From NCBI GenBank assembly GCA_964649085.1, contig CAZYPN010000028.1, positions 24,022 to 88,021 of the forward strand: a DNA stretch of 64,000 nt. The letters run 5' to 3'. This document shows, in pieces, positions 43,225 to 51,601 of this stretch. The first letter of the stretch is position 1, and the number at the start of each line of letters is the position of its first letter. Source of the stretch: JADMJV01 sp964649085 (lineage in GTDB: Bacteria > Vulcanimicrobiota > Xenobia > Xenobiales > JADMJV01). The notes beneath the pieces are model-generated. The model was given only the letters and a program-made list of their open reading frames with translations. It ran no database searches and was not told the DNA's origin. The position numbers and the translations under genes are program-made.

Positions 43225-45830
43225 TAGAGTTCGTCTCGAACCGTGACTTCCGTGCGGTAAGCCTCGAGAATGTCACCTTCCTGAATATCGGGATAATTCA
43301 GGATAGACAGACCGCACTCAAAGCCCTCGGAGACTTCGCGAACGTCGTCCTTGAAGCGCTTCAGCGAATCGAGCTTGCCCTCGTGGATGACAATACCGTC
43401 GCGAACGAGGCGCACCTCGCTGTCGCGGGTCACCTTGCCCTCGACCACCATACAGCCAGCCACCTTGCCGACCTTGGTGAGCTTGAAGACCTGACGGACC
43501 TCCACTCGACCCAGAGCGACTTCGCTGATGTCGGGCGCCAGCAGCCCGGCCATGGCTTTGCGGACTTCCTCCAGCATGTGATAAATCACGCGATAAAGTC
43601 GAATTTCCACGCCGTCTTGTTCGGCCAGTCGCTTCACCGAGGCATCAGGTCGAACGTTGAAGCCCACGATCATCGCCTGGGAAGCGTTGGCCAGCATCAC
43701 GTCAGACTCGCGGATAGCACCCACGGCGCTGTGCACGAGCACGATTTTGACTTCTTCGGTGGAGAGCCGCTCCAGACTGGCCATAATGGCCTCGAGCGAT
43801 CCCTGACCGTCGGCCTTGACGATAACGCGGAACTCCTTGGTAGCGTTGTCGCCCGAAGAAGACAGGAAGTCCTCCAGGCTGGTCTTACCGCCCACGGCCC
43901 GAATACGGCTCATTCGCGATTTGTCGGCACGAGCTTCGGCCACCTGACGGGCCATCTTCTCGTCTTCCACCACCTGCATGTGGTCGCCCGCTTCGGGAAT
44001 CTCGTTAAGACCGATGATCTCCGCCGGGTAACTCGGACCCGCCGACTTGATGTTCTTGCCATCGGCATCGCGCAGGCCGCGCACTCTTCCCCAGGTGCTG
44101 CCCACCACTACGGTGTCGCCCACCTTCAGGGTTCCGTTCTGCACCAGCACGGTGGCCACGGGGCCCACGCCTTTGTCCAGGCCGGCTTCGATGATACTGC
44201 CAAGGGCGCTACGATCCGGATTGGCCTTGAGGTTCTGCAGCTCGGCCACCAACTGGATCATCTCCAGCAGCTCGGTGATGCCTTCCTTTTTCAAGGCTGA
44301 AACGCTGACGGTAATGGTGTCGCCACCCCAGGCCTCGGGCACCAGCTCGTATTCGGTGAGCTGCTGCAAAACCCGATCGGGATTGGCATTGGGCTTGTCG
44401 ATCTTGTTCACGGCCACGATGATCGGCACTTTGGCAGCCTTGGCGTGATTGATGGCCTCGATGGTCTGAGGCATCACCCCGTCATCGGCAGCCACCACCA
44501 GCACCGCCACGTCGGTCACCTGGGCGCCACGAGCACGCATTTGAGTAAAGGCTTCGTGACCCGGGGTATCGATGAAGGTGGTGACATTGCCCCCGTGCTT
44601 CACGGTGTAAGCACCGATACGCTGGGTGATACCGCCGGCTTCGCTAGCCGTAACATTGGCGCTGCGGATGGCGTCGAGCAGACTGGTTTTGCCATGGTCG
44701 ACGTGACCGAGCACGGTAACTACGGGCGGACGACCGAGCAACTCGGAAGAGTCTTCGCTTTCCACCAGCTCGAGGTCGGGCAATTCGTCTACCGACTCTT
44801 CCACAATGAACCCGTAGTTCTCGGCCAGCCGAGCGGCAGTGGCATAGTCGAGGGCCTGATTGATGGAGACCATTTGACCCTCGCGGATCAGGCTCTTGAT
44901 CACTTCTCCGGCCGGAATCGAAAGGCGACTGGCCAGGTCGGCAACCGAGATCAACTCGGGCAACTCCAGGCGCTTTTCCGTTTCTACCCGCACAGCGCGA
45001 TGCTCGGGGCGGCGATGACGACCACCACCACCTCGACGATTGGGGGCCTTCTGGTGGGTAAGCCCAGGGGCCACGGCCATGCCGGGCTTGACGGGCTTTT
45101 TCGGCCCACGGGAAGGGCTGATTTCTCGGGTTTTCGGACCGGCGGGCTTGTTGAAGCCCGGGCGCGCATCGCGAAACTCTTGGGCCGGCGGGGCCGTTGC
45201 CGGTGGAGGAGTGGGCGCCGCAGGCGGAGCCACCGGCGCTCCTCGATACTCGGCCGTCACCTGCTGCTCGGGCGGAACATAGCGAGAGCGGTCTGCGACC
45301 GCCACTTCGGCGGCGGCTGCCGGAGCCGTAACTTCAGCCGCTACCACCGGGGCGGGTTCGGGCTCATTGGTCACTTCCGGCACCACTACGGGAGCCGGTT
45401 CAACCACGGGCGGAGCCACCGGCTCTTGAATGGCCTGCTTGGCTTCCTGGGCCGACTCCACCGTCTCGCCGAGTAGCTTGCGGCGATGCCGGTCAAGCAG
45501 CGCTTCTTTCTCGGCCGAAGTGGCCCGACTGGCGATGCGAACCACGCGATCGGCGGGCTTCACCACCCGAACGTTGGGCCGGGACGGCGCCGCGGCGGGC
45601 TTCTTCTGTTCCTCAACCTTGACAGGGGGGGGAGGCACTTCTTTGCGCGCCTGGTCCATATGGGGGGCTACCACCTCTCGGATCTTTTTCACTGCATCAT
45701 CCGACAAAGTGTTAGACGCCGTCTTGACATCGTATCCCATATCTCTGAGGATCTTGATCAGCGGTTTGCTGTCGTCCATTCCGAGCTCACGCGCTAGCTC
45801 GTAGACCCTAACCTTCATTCCGTTCGTCAT
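43224..45830 (-). CDS. infB: Translation initiation factor IF-2
   Basis: An 868-residue GTPase that delivers initiator tRNA. N-terminal MTNGMKVRVYELARELGMD, then a long Ala/Pro/Glu-rich linker (about residues 75-275) and a basic segment (PNRRGGGGRHRRPEHRAVRV). The G domain has VTVLGHVDHGKTSLLDAI, IDTPGHEAFTQMRARG and VAVNKIDKPNANPD. Domains II-IV follow. The ATG at 45830, with GGGAG upstream, was chosen over a longer frame; it overlaps the ylxR stop by 23 nt. An ATG four codons on (MKVRVYEL) is also possible. Confidence 0.95.
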   Translation of the reverse strand: MTNGMKVRVYELARELGMDDSKPLIKILRDMGYDVKTASNTLSDDAVKKIREVVAPHMDQARKEVPPPPVKVEEQKKPAAAPSRPNVRVVKPADRVVRIASRATSAEKEALLDRHRRKLLGETVESAQEAKQAIQEPVAPPVVEPAPVVVPEVTNEPEPAPVVAAEVTAPAAAAEVAVADRSRYVPPEQQVTAEYRGAPVAPPAAPTPPPATAPPAQEFRDARPGFNKPAGPKTREISPSRGPKKPVKPGMAVAPGLTHQKAPNRRGGGGRHRRPEHRAVRVETEKRLELPELISVADLASRLSIPAGEVIKSLIREGQMVSINQALDYATAARLAENYGFIVEESVDELPDLELVESEDSSELLGRPPVVTVLGHVDHGKTSLLDAIRSANVTASEAGGITQRIGAYTVKHGGNVTTFIDTPGHEAFTQMRARGAQVTDVAVLVVAADDGVMPQTIEAINHAKAAKVPIIVAVNKIDKPNANPDRVLQQLTEYELVPEAWGGDTITVSVSALKKEGITELLEMIQLVAELQNLKANPDRSALGSIIEAGLDKGVGPVATVLVQNGTLKVGDTVVVGSTWGRVRGLRDADGKNIKSAGPSYPAEIIGLNEIPEAGDHMQVVEDEKMARQVAEARADKSRMSRIRAVGGKTSLEDFLSSSGDNATKEFRVIVKADGQGSLEAIMASLERLSTEEVKIVLVHSAVGAIRESDVMLANASQAMIVGFNVRPDASVKRLAEQDGVEIRLYRVIYHMLEEVRKAMAGLLAPDISEVALGRVEVRQVFKLTKVGKVAGCMVVEGKVTRDSEVRLVRDGIVIHEGKLDSLKRFKDDVREVSEGFECGLSILNYPDIQEGDILEAYRTEVTVRDEL

Positions 45831-46089
45831 CGCCACTCTCCCTGGACGCCATGATCCACTCCAGCACTGCCGGCTGAAACTTGTCCAGCCACTGCCGCCG
45901 CAGGCGTCTCTCCTTTTGCATTCTCTGCAAGCAATCCCCGGTTCGGCAAAAGTAGATCCCCTTGCCGGGGCTTCTTCCCTCTGGATTGGGAAGATAGCTC
46001 CCATCCGGCTTGGACTTGACGAGCCTCAACAGCTGAGTTCGCGGTTTGAGTTCTCGACAAATCAAGCACAGGCGGACGGGATCCCTAAT
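45808..46089 (-). CDS. ylxR: YlxR (DUF448) family protein, probable ATT start
   Basis: A 93-residue protein in the position between nusA and infB where YlxR is usually found. VRLCLICRELKPRTQLLRLV, NPEGRSPGKGIYFCRTGDCL and ERRLRRQWLDKFQPAV match the family fold. ATT 46089 is proposed as start: it lies exactly 5 nt after GGAGG (46095-46099) and overlaps the nusA TAG. It gives a 7-residue lead to the conserved Cys pair. An ATG at 46137 would instead add 16 residues inside nusA. YlxR is an RNA-binding regulator in some bacteria. Confidence 0.8.
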   Translation of the reverse strand: MRDPVRLCLICRELKPRTQLLRLVKSKPDGSYLPNPEGRSPGKGIYFCRTGDCLQRMQKERRLRRQWLDKFQPAVLEWIMASRESGDDERNEG

Positions 46090-47503
46090 CTGTACCTCCG
46101 CGGTTTTTAGATTTCTTCTTGGCGCCGGGGGTCTCATCGCGGTCAGCGAAGCTGCTCTTCCCAAGCACATGAACGGCGGAGAACGCCTCTTTCGGGTCAA
46201 CCCCTACCGGAGCACTCTCGAAGCCTTCTTCGTCGACCTCTTCAAGATCTTCGATTTCGAAGTAGTCGGGCGAAACGGTGGTCATATCGATGACCTCCTC
46301 TTCCTCCACCACCACAACCGGTGCGGGAACCGCAGCGGGCTTGGGCGCAGGAGCTTCGACTTTGGGACGGGCAGCGGCAGCGGCGGCCTCTTTGGCAGCA
46401 GCCTGAGCCGCCTGTAGAGCGCGTTGCTTCTCACGGGCTTCGCGAATTTTGGCTTCTTGTTCAGAAAACTCACGAGCCTGCGACTCGCTCTTGATATCGA
46501 TCTTCCAACCGGTGAGTCGAGCCGCCAGTCGCGCGTTCTGACCCTCTTTACCGATGGCCAGCGAAAGCTGGCTGTCCGGCACCACCACGAAGGCCAGGCG
46601 CTCTTCTTCATAGAGCGTCACGCGCAAAACGCGAGCCGGCTGCAGGCTGTTCGCCACCAGCGTAATCGGGTCGTCGGACCAGGGAATCACGTCGATTTTC
46701 TCGCCGCGCAGTTCGTCGACGACAGCCTGAACCCGGCTGCCCTTCGGCCCCACGCAGGCGCCCACCGGATCGACCGCGCTATCTAGCGACTTCACGGCGA
46801 TCTTGGAGCGAAAGCCAGCTTCACGAACCACGGCCTTCACCTGGATGATCCCTTGACGAATTTCGGGGACCTCCATCTTGAACAGCTCGACCAGAAAACC
46901 AGGCTGGGCCCGCGAGAGCACCACCTGCGGCCCGCGCACCGAAGTTTTCACTTCCATCACGTAGGCACGGATCCGGTCGCCCTGGCGGAACCACTCGTTG
47001 TGGGCCTGCTCATGGGGAGGAATGACCCCTTCGGCACGGCCGAGATCGACCAGCAGGCTGCGATGCTCGTAACGCTGGGCAACGCCGCTGATCAGCTCGC
47101 CTTCGCGTTTGACATATTCGCCATAGACGATCTCTCGCTCGGCCTCACGGATGCGCTGGGTGATTACCTGTTTGGCCGTCTGGGCGGCAATCCGCCCGAA
47201 GGTATCGTTAGGAACCTCGATGTCGATTTCCATCCCGATATCGGCCTCGGGAGAATACTCCTGAGCCTCTTCCAGAGACATCTCGCAGCCCGGCTCTTCA
47301 ACCTCGGGCACCACCAGCTTTCGTTGCCAGATATGCAGTTCGCCACTGGCCCGATCGATTTCGATGATCACGTTTTGATTGGGACCGAAGTTGCGCTTGT
47401 AGGCAGCCACCAATGCATCTTCAATCGCTTGAAGCAGCATATCCATCGGGATGTTTCGCTCCCGCTCAATCTGCTTCAACGCGCTCAAAAAGTCGGTATT
47501 CAT
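46085..47503 (-). CDS. nusA: Transcription termination/antitermination factor NusA
   Basis: A 472-residue RNA polymerase-binding protein. The N-terminal RNAP-binding domain (NTDFLSALKQIERERNIPMD) is followed by S1 (VQRYEHRSLLVDLGRAEGVI-like region, IRAYVMEVKTSVRGPQVVLS) and KH1/KH2 (VDPVGACVGPKGSRVQAVVD, AIGKEGQNARLAARLTGWKI). The C-terminus is an Ala/Pro/Lys-rich extension ending KKKSKNRGG. GGAGG lies 9 nt before the ATG. The leader contains a promoter and an intrinsic terminator. rimP, often first in this operon, is absent; dnaN is upstream. Confidence 0.95.
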   Translation of the reverse strand: MNTDFLSALKQIERERNIPMDMLLQAIEDALVAAYKRNFGPNQNVIIEIDRASGELHIWQRKLVVPEVEEPGCEMSLEEAQEYSPEADIGMEIDIEVPNDTFGRIAAQTAKQVITQRIREAEREIVYGEYVKREGELISGVAQRYEHRSLLVDLGRAEGVIPPHEQAHNEWFRQGDRIRAYVMEVKTSVRGPQVVLSRAQPGFLVELFKMEVPEIRQGIIQVKAVVREAGFRSKIAVKSLDSAVDPVGACVGPKGSRVQAVVDELRGEKIDVIPWSDDPITLVANSLQPARVLRVTLYEEERLAFVVVPDSQLSLAIGKEGQNARLAARLTGWKIDIKSESQAREFSEQEAKIREAREKQRALQAAQAAAKEAAAAAARPKVEAPAPKPAAVPAPVVVVEEEEVIDMTTVSPDYFEIEDLEEVDEEGFESAPVGVDPKEAFSAVHVLGKSSFADRDETPGAKKKSKNRGGTD

Positions 47504-47545
47504 CTCTTCGCGCCTCCAGGTCCCGCCCCGGGAAAAGTTTCGCCC

Positions 47546-47582
47546 AAAAAGCTAGATGCGAAAGAGTCACCCCTTTCGCATC
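47546..47582 (-). terminator. Intrinsic terminator in the nusA leader
   Basis: Read on the minus strand: GATGCGAAAG, an 8-nt loop, CTTTCGCATC, then TAGCTTTTT. The 10-bp stem can be extended by GCT/AGC with one bulge. It lies 80 nt after the dnaN stop and ends 42 nt before the nusA start. It is downstream of a good promoter, so it may act as an attenuator for nusA as well as ending dnaN transcripts. Confidence 0.8.
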
Positions 47583-47631
47583 AGCGCTAGGTCAGCCGCA
47601 GACTTACATAGTCCGCCCTTTGAGCCCGGTT

Positions 47632-47660
47632 ACTATATCATGACCTCTTTCAGCATGCAA
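47632..47660 (-). promoter_or_regulatory. Sigma-70-type promoter for the nusA-ylxR-infB-rbfA run
   Basis: On the minus strand TTGCAT (47655-47660) and TATAGT (47632-47637) are 17 nt apart, close to consensus TTGACA and TATAAT. Transcription would begin near 47625, immediately after dnaN, and run about 120 nt to nusA through the terminator hairpin at 47546-47582. Confidence 0.68.
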
Positions 47661-47662
47661 CC

Positions 47663-48796
47663 TTAAACGGGCTCTTCCACAACCTCGCGCAAACGCACAG
47701 GCATCACCACATATTTGTAGTCCTGCTGACCATAGGGACGCAGTACCGAACTGCGGGCATCATCCTGCAAATCGAGGTCCACCTCCTCAGCATCGAGCGC
47801 CTGAAGGGCCTCCACAAGATACTTGCCGTTAAAGGCGATCTTCAGTGGCTCGCCCTCATAGACGACGGCCACTTCTTCCTGGGCCACGCCGACGTCCGGG
47901 GTGTTGGCCGAGAGCATCAGCACATCACCGTCAAAGTCGAGCACAATGAGGTTGGGAGACTGTTTCTCCTGAGCCACGATCAGCATGCGTTGCAGTGCTC
48001 CTAAAAGGCTTTCACGGCCGATGCGAGCAAAGCGCTGAAACTCTTTGGGCAAAACTCGCCGATAGTCGGGAAATACGCCCTCTAACAGGCGTGAATGCAT
48101 GGTGACCGAGCTGAGAGAACAATAGAACTGGCCCTGGGCCAGGCTAAAGCACACCGGTTCATCGACATCGCCAAGCAGCCGCGAAAGTTCTTGCATCGCC
48201 CGCCCGGGCACGATGGCCTGCACCTGAAGCCCTTCGGGGTTGTCCACAGCCAGTTCCTGATAGGCCATCCGGCGTCCATCGGTGGCCACCAGGGTCAGGG
48301 TCGAGCCATCGATATGTGTGTAAATACCGGTCATCGTTGCTTTCGACTCGTCACTGCTGGCAGTGGCGATGGCCACCCGCCGAATCGCCGAGCGAAAGGT
48401 GCGCTGGGGTACGCACACCTGGGGCAGTTCACCAGGCTGGGGGATGCCCGGAAATTCTTCGGCCGGCAAGGTCGAGATGTCGAACTTGCTGCGCCCGCAG
48501 CTCAAATGCAAACGGCCTTCCGAGGTCGCCTTGAGCCGCACCGGGGCGCCCGGCAGTTTGCCGACGATTTCGCCCAGCAATCGAGCCGGGCAGGCAACCG
48601 AACCCGAGTCCAGCACAGAAGCCGACTGGGAAATGACCACGCCGAAGTCGAGGTCGGTGGCGGTGCATCGCAGCGTCTCACCTTGAGCCTCGAAGAGGAC
48701 GTGGCTGAGAATGGGTAGCGGACTTCTTTGATTGATGGCTCGTCCCACCACCCCCAGCGCCTGCACCAACAAATTCTTTTCACATTCGAGTTCCAT
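47663..48796 (-). CDS. dnaN: DNA polymerase III beta sliding clamp
   Basis: A 377-residue clamp. The three clamp domains are visible: INQRSPLPILSHVLFEAQGE, GIYTHIDGSTLTLVATDGRR and PYGQQDYKYVVMPVRL at the end. ATG 48796 follows GGAGG with 5 nt spacing; an ATG four codons upstream has none. It lies 326 nt downstream of dnaA with DnaA-box-like sites between. nusA follows after a promoter and terminator. Confidence 0.96.
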   Translation of the reverse strand: MELECEKNLLVQALGVVGRAINQRSPLPILSHVLFEAQGETLRCTATDLDFGVVISQSASVLDSGSVACPARLLGEIVGKLPGAPVRLKATSEGRLHLSCGRSKFDISTLPAEEFPGIPQPGELPQVCVPQRTFRSAIRRVAIATASSDESKATMTGIYTHIDGSTLTLVATDGRRMAYQELAVDNPEGLQVQAIVPGRAMQELSRLLGDVDEPVCFSLAQGQFYCSLSSVTMHSRLLEGVFPDYRRVLPKEFQRFARIGRESLLGALQRMLIVAQEKQSPNLIVLDFDGDVLMLSANTPDVGVAQEEVAVVYEGEPLKIAFNGKYLVEALQALDAEEVDLDLQDDARSSVLRPYGQQDYKYVVMPVRLREVVEEPV

Positions 48797-49122
48797 GAGT
48801 ACCTCCATGTAGATTGATCAGATCATCATCATCGTAATAGGGGGTGGGGAAGCTGGGGATAACTCCGGCAAAGGCCCAAAGTAGCGTCCTTTGCCCCCGA
48901 TTCGAAGCTGTGGATTTCCTGTGCACGACCTGGTGACGATGTACCCCAGGCTGTGCATAGTGTGCATGATTGGGGAAAGATTGAACAGTTACCCGAGTCA
49001 GAGTCGAGTACTTTTCAACAGGTTGAGGCGTTATCCCCAGCCTGTATGGCGTTGAAGAGCGGTACATGCGAAAGACCGGGGCACTTCGAGTGCCCCGGTA
49101 GAAAGCGGTCATGGGCATGGCT
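48797..49122 (-). other. dnaA-dnaN intergenic region with DnaA-box-like sites
   Basis: A 326-bp gap with no gene. DnaA-box-like 9-mers: TGGGGATAA (48854-48862), TGTGGATTT (48909-48917), TGTGCATAG (48952-48960) and TTATCCCCA (49031-49039), each one or two mismatches from TTATCCACA or its complement. A GGCAAAGG/CCTTTGCC inverted repeat spans 48867-48895. An ATCATCATCATC run lies at about 48822-48835. It may be part of oriC or serve as dnaN regulation. I cannot judge strand skew by eye. Confidence 0.5.
49075..49099 (-). terminator. Strong stem-loop just after dnaA
   Basis: ACCGGGGCACT-TCG-AGTGCCCCGGT forms a perfect 11-bp stem with a 3-nt loop, 23 nt past the dnaA stop on the minus strand. The bases after it on that strand (CTTTCGCATG) have only a short T run, so it is a terminator-like or mRNA-stabilising hairpin rather than a textbook intrinsic terminator. 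Confidence 0.55.
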
Positions 49123-50499
49123 TCAGCGCTGGTAGCCCCGCAAACGGGCCTGGATATTTTCCAGACTGGTGCGGATGTAGTGATCTTCCAGCGTGGCCTC
49201 CACCTTCCGACAGGCATGGATGACGGTCGTGTGATCTTTGCCTCCGAACTGGTTTCCGATCTCGGGGTAGGAAGCCCCGGTGATCTCTTTGCACAGATAC
49301 ATCGCCACCTGCCGAGGGCGCACGATTCGCTGGTCGCGACGCGTGCCGATCAGGTCTCGGGGGGAGATGCTGAAGTATTCGCAGACGATCTCCTGGATTC
49401 GTTGGATGTCGATTCCTTGAGTGCCGGCTTCAGGAAGAATGCCGGTCAGTGCCTCTTGGGCCAGCTCGGCCGTGATATTCTTCTTCTTCAACGAGGCACA
49501 GGCCAGCAGCCGAGTCAGTGCGCCTTCAAGCTCGCGAATGTTGGAGGAGATTTTTTCCGCCAACAGGTTCAAGACTGGAATCGGCACAAAGACCTTCGAT
49601 TGTTCGGCCTTCTTCTTTAGAATCGCAACCCGCGTCTCAAAGTCGGGGGGCTGGATGTCGGCGATCATCCCCCACTCGAAACGGCTGCGGAGACGGTCCT
49701 CAAGGGTTGGAATTTGCTTGGGGGGGCGATCGCTGGAGATCACGATTTGCTTGTTGGCCCCGTGGAGCTCGTTAAAGGTATGGAAGAACTCCTCTTGAGT
49801 TCGTTCTTTGTTGGCCAGGAACTGGATATCGTCGACGAGCAGCACATCCAGATTGCGGTAGTTGCGTCGGAAGCGGTTCATCTTGGCTTCGCCAATCGAG
49901 TCGATCATCTCGTTCGTAAAGCGTTCTGCCGACATGTAGACCACTCGGGCTTTCTTTCGTTGGCGGACGACTTCGTGGCCGATGGCATGCATCAGGTGGG
50001 TTTTCCCCAGTCCGACTCCGCCATAGAGAAAAAGAGGATTGTAAGCCCGGGCCGGACTTTCGGCCACGGCCATCGCGGCCGCTGCCGCCAGGTTGTTGGA
50101 ACCACCACGAATGAAGCTCTGGAACGTGTAACGAGGATTGAGGCTGGCTTCGCGCAGGTCCAATCCAACTTCGCCCAGGTCTCCCAGTGACTCCGCCGCC
50201 GGTTCGTCGGCCATCGGCGCTTCGATGTCCAGCGACACAAACTCCAGGGAAAATCGTCGACCGGTCAGTTGGCCCAGAACCTCCAGGACAACCTCACGAC
50301 ACTGTTTTCGGTTGAGGAAGTCTCGTGAGAAATGTCCGGCGACGCCAACCTGGAGCTGGTTACCCCGCAATGAGAGGATTCGCGAGCCTTCAAGGGCCGA
50401 TCGCGTGGGCGAATCGAGGAGATCGTTGAGTCGCTGGAGGCATCGTTCCCAGATGCCCGCCTCGACAAGATCTCCCGTGTGTACGGATGATTCAAGCAT
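49123..50499 (-). CDS. dnaA: Chromosomal replication initiator DnaA
   Basis: About 458 residues. Domain I (IWERCLQRLNDLL, LSLRGNQLQVGVAGHFSRDF); AAA+ domain III with FLYGGVGLGKTHLMHAIGHE (Walker A) and DVLLVDDIQFLANKE (Walker B); domain IV with RDQRIVRPRQVAMYLCKEI and FGGKDHTTVIHACRKVEA, which contact DnaA boxes. Longer in-frame starts exist (ATG 50535, GTG 50661), but 50661 lies among DnaA boxes. ATG 50499 gives a domain I of normal length. Binds oriC and loads the helicase. Confidence 0.96.
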   Translation of the reverse strand: MLESSVHTGDLVEAGIWERCLQRLNDLLDSPTRSALEGSRILSLRGNQLQVGVAGHFSRDFLNRKQCREVVLEVLGQLTGRRFSLEFVSLDIEAPMADEPAAESLGDLGEVGLDLREASLNPRYTFQSFIRGGSNNLAAAAAMAVAESPARAYNPLFLYGGVGLGKTHLMHAIGHEVVRQRKKARVVYMSAERFTNEMIDSIGEAKMNRFRRNYRNLDVLLVDDIQFLANKERTQEEFFHTFNELHGANKQIVISSDRPPKQIPTLEDRLRSRFEWGMIADIQPPDFETRVAILKKKAEQSKVFVPIPVLNLLAEKISSNIRELEGALTRLLACASLKKKNITAELAQEALTGILPEAGTQGIDIQRIQEIVCEYFSISPRDLIGTRRDQRIVRPRQVAMYLCKEITGASYPEIGNQFGGKDHTTVIHACRKVEATLEDHYIRTSLENIQARLRGYQR

Positions 50500-50633
50500 G
50501 GAGTTCTTTGGTTCCTGATCGTTAGATTGCCGCATCGTATCTATGTTTGCGTACAACTCTTCAGATTGCTCTGATGAGGAGAATCGGTTTCGGATGAGAG
50601 AATAGGGACTCCTACCGAAAAGATCTCGAATAG

Positions 50634-50662
50634 AAATCCACATTATCCACAACTTTTCCACA
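50634..50662 (+). promoter_or_regulatory. Three tandem DnaA boxes upstream of dnaA
   Basis: Three same-orientation 9-mers: AAATCCACA (50634-50642), the perfect consensus TTATCCACA (50643-50651) and TTTTCCACA (50654-50662). The first two abut, the third is 2 nt further. They lie between dnaA and rdgB and suggest autoregulation of dnaA and/or a replication origin. Confidence 0.8.
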
Positions 50663-50673
50663 GGCAGAACAAA

Positions 50674-51273
50674 CTATCGGTGGATAGATGCCAGGTACTG
50701 ATCCAGTAAACCCCGGAGACTCTTGCCTCGGTGAGAGACGGCGTGCTTTTCCGAGGCGCTGAGTTCGGCCATGGTGCGGTTGCCGCTGCCTACCAGAAAG
50801 ATGGGATCGTAGCCGAAACCCTGTTGGCCACGGGGAGAATCGGCGATGCGGCCCTCGCAGCTTTCTTCGCAGTACCACTCTTGTGACGTGCCCGGGTCGA
50901 AGATCAGGCTACAACAGCGAAAACGGGCACTGCGCTGGGGCTCGGGCAAGCCCTTCAGGCGTTCGAGCACGAGCAGGATCTTTTGCGAGTGCGGCAGGTC
51001 CTCACCGCCAAAGCGGGCCGAGTACAGGCCGGGGGCGCCGTCCAGAGCATCGACCTCGAGACCCGAGTCATCGGAAAGCGCGATAAGGCCCAACTGCTTT
51101 CCGTAGTAATGAGCCTTGAGGCGAGCGTTGGCCAGATAGTCGTGGCCGGTTTCCTCGGGGATGTCCAGCGCAGGGAAATCGCGCAGGTCGGTCAGTTCCA
51201 CCGGATAGTCGCAGAGAATCTGGCGGATTTCCTCCACTTTGTGGGCATTTGCAGTAGCGACGAGGAGCTTCAC
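50674..51273 (-). CDS. rdgB: XTP/dITP diphosphatase (RdgB/HAM1)
   Basis: A 199-residue house-cleaning enzyme that hydrolyses non-canonical purine nucleoside triphosphates. VKLLVATANAHKVEEIRQIL is the N-terminus with the substrate Lys. IALSDDSGLEVDALDGAPGL carries the metal Asp residues. GQQGFGYDPIFLVGSGNRTM and KHAVSHRGKSLRGLLDQYL fit. GTG 51273 was chosen; it overlaps the upstream coiled-coil stop (GTGA). Upstream of dnaA, sharing its orientation. Confidence 0.94.
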   Translation of the reverse strand: MKLLVATANAHKVEEIRQILCDYPVELTDLRDFPALDIPEETGHDYLANARLKAHYYGKQLGLIALSDDSGLEVDALDGAPGLYSARFGGEDLPHSQKILLVLERLKGLPEPQRSARFRCCSLIFDPGTSQEWYCEESCEGRIADSPRGQQGFGYDPIFLVGSGNRTMAELSASEKHAVSHRGKSLRGLLDQYLASIHR

Positions 51274-51581
51274 GCGTCGGCTTTGGAAAGATGGTTGATC
51301 TCGGTCCAGCGTTCGTCGATCTGCCACTGGAGCGTCTTGATTTCCTGGCAGAAGCCTACCAACTCGGGATCGCCCAACTTGTTCTGAGAATACAGCTCGT
51401 AGACCCGATGGGCCAGTTCGCGCATCTTCTGGTCTTTCTGCTCGCGCATCTCCTGAACATCCATCTTGAGGCGGGAGATCCTCAACATACGCTCTGAACT
51501 GCGGATAGCTGCGTCGCGACCCTTTTGCACAGTTTTTCCGGCGCCCTTCAGCGAGTCGCCCAACATTTCAAAAAATCCCAT
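51270..51581 (-). CDS. Small coiled-coil protein of unknown function
   Basis: A 103-residue charged helical protein: GFFEMLGDSLKGAGKTVQKG, then a Lys/Glu/Met heptad stretch (RISRLKMDVQEMREQKDQKM) and ELYSQNKLGDPELVGFCQEI. No membrane or signal segment. It resembles small zinc-ribbon-less coiled-coil proteins seen near housekeeping genes in other phyla, but I cannot name it. Between hemL and rdgB; its stop overlaps the rdgB GTG. Confidence 0.6.
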   Translation of the reverse strand: MGFFEMLGDSLKGAGKTVQKGRDAAIRSSERMLRISRLKMDVQEMREQKDQKMRELAHRVYELYSQNKLGDPELVGFCQEIKTLQWQIDERWTEINHLSKADA

Positions 51582-51601
51582 GCAGTCAGTTTCGATCTCC
51601 C

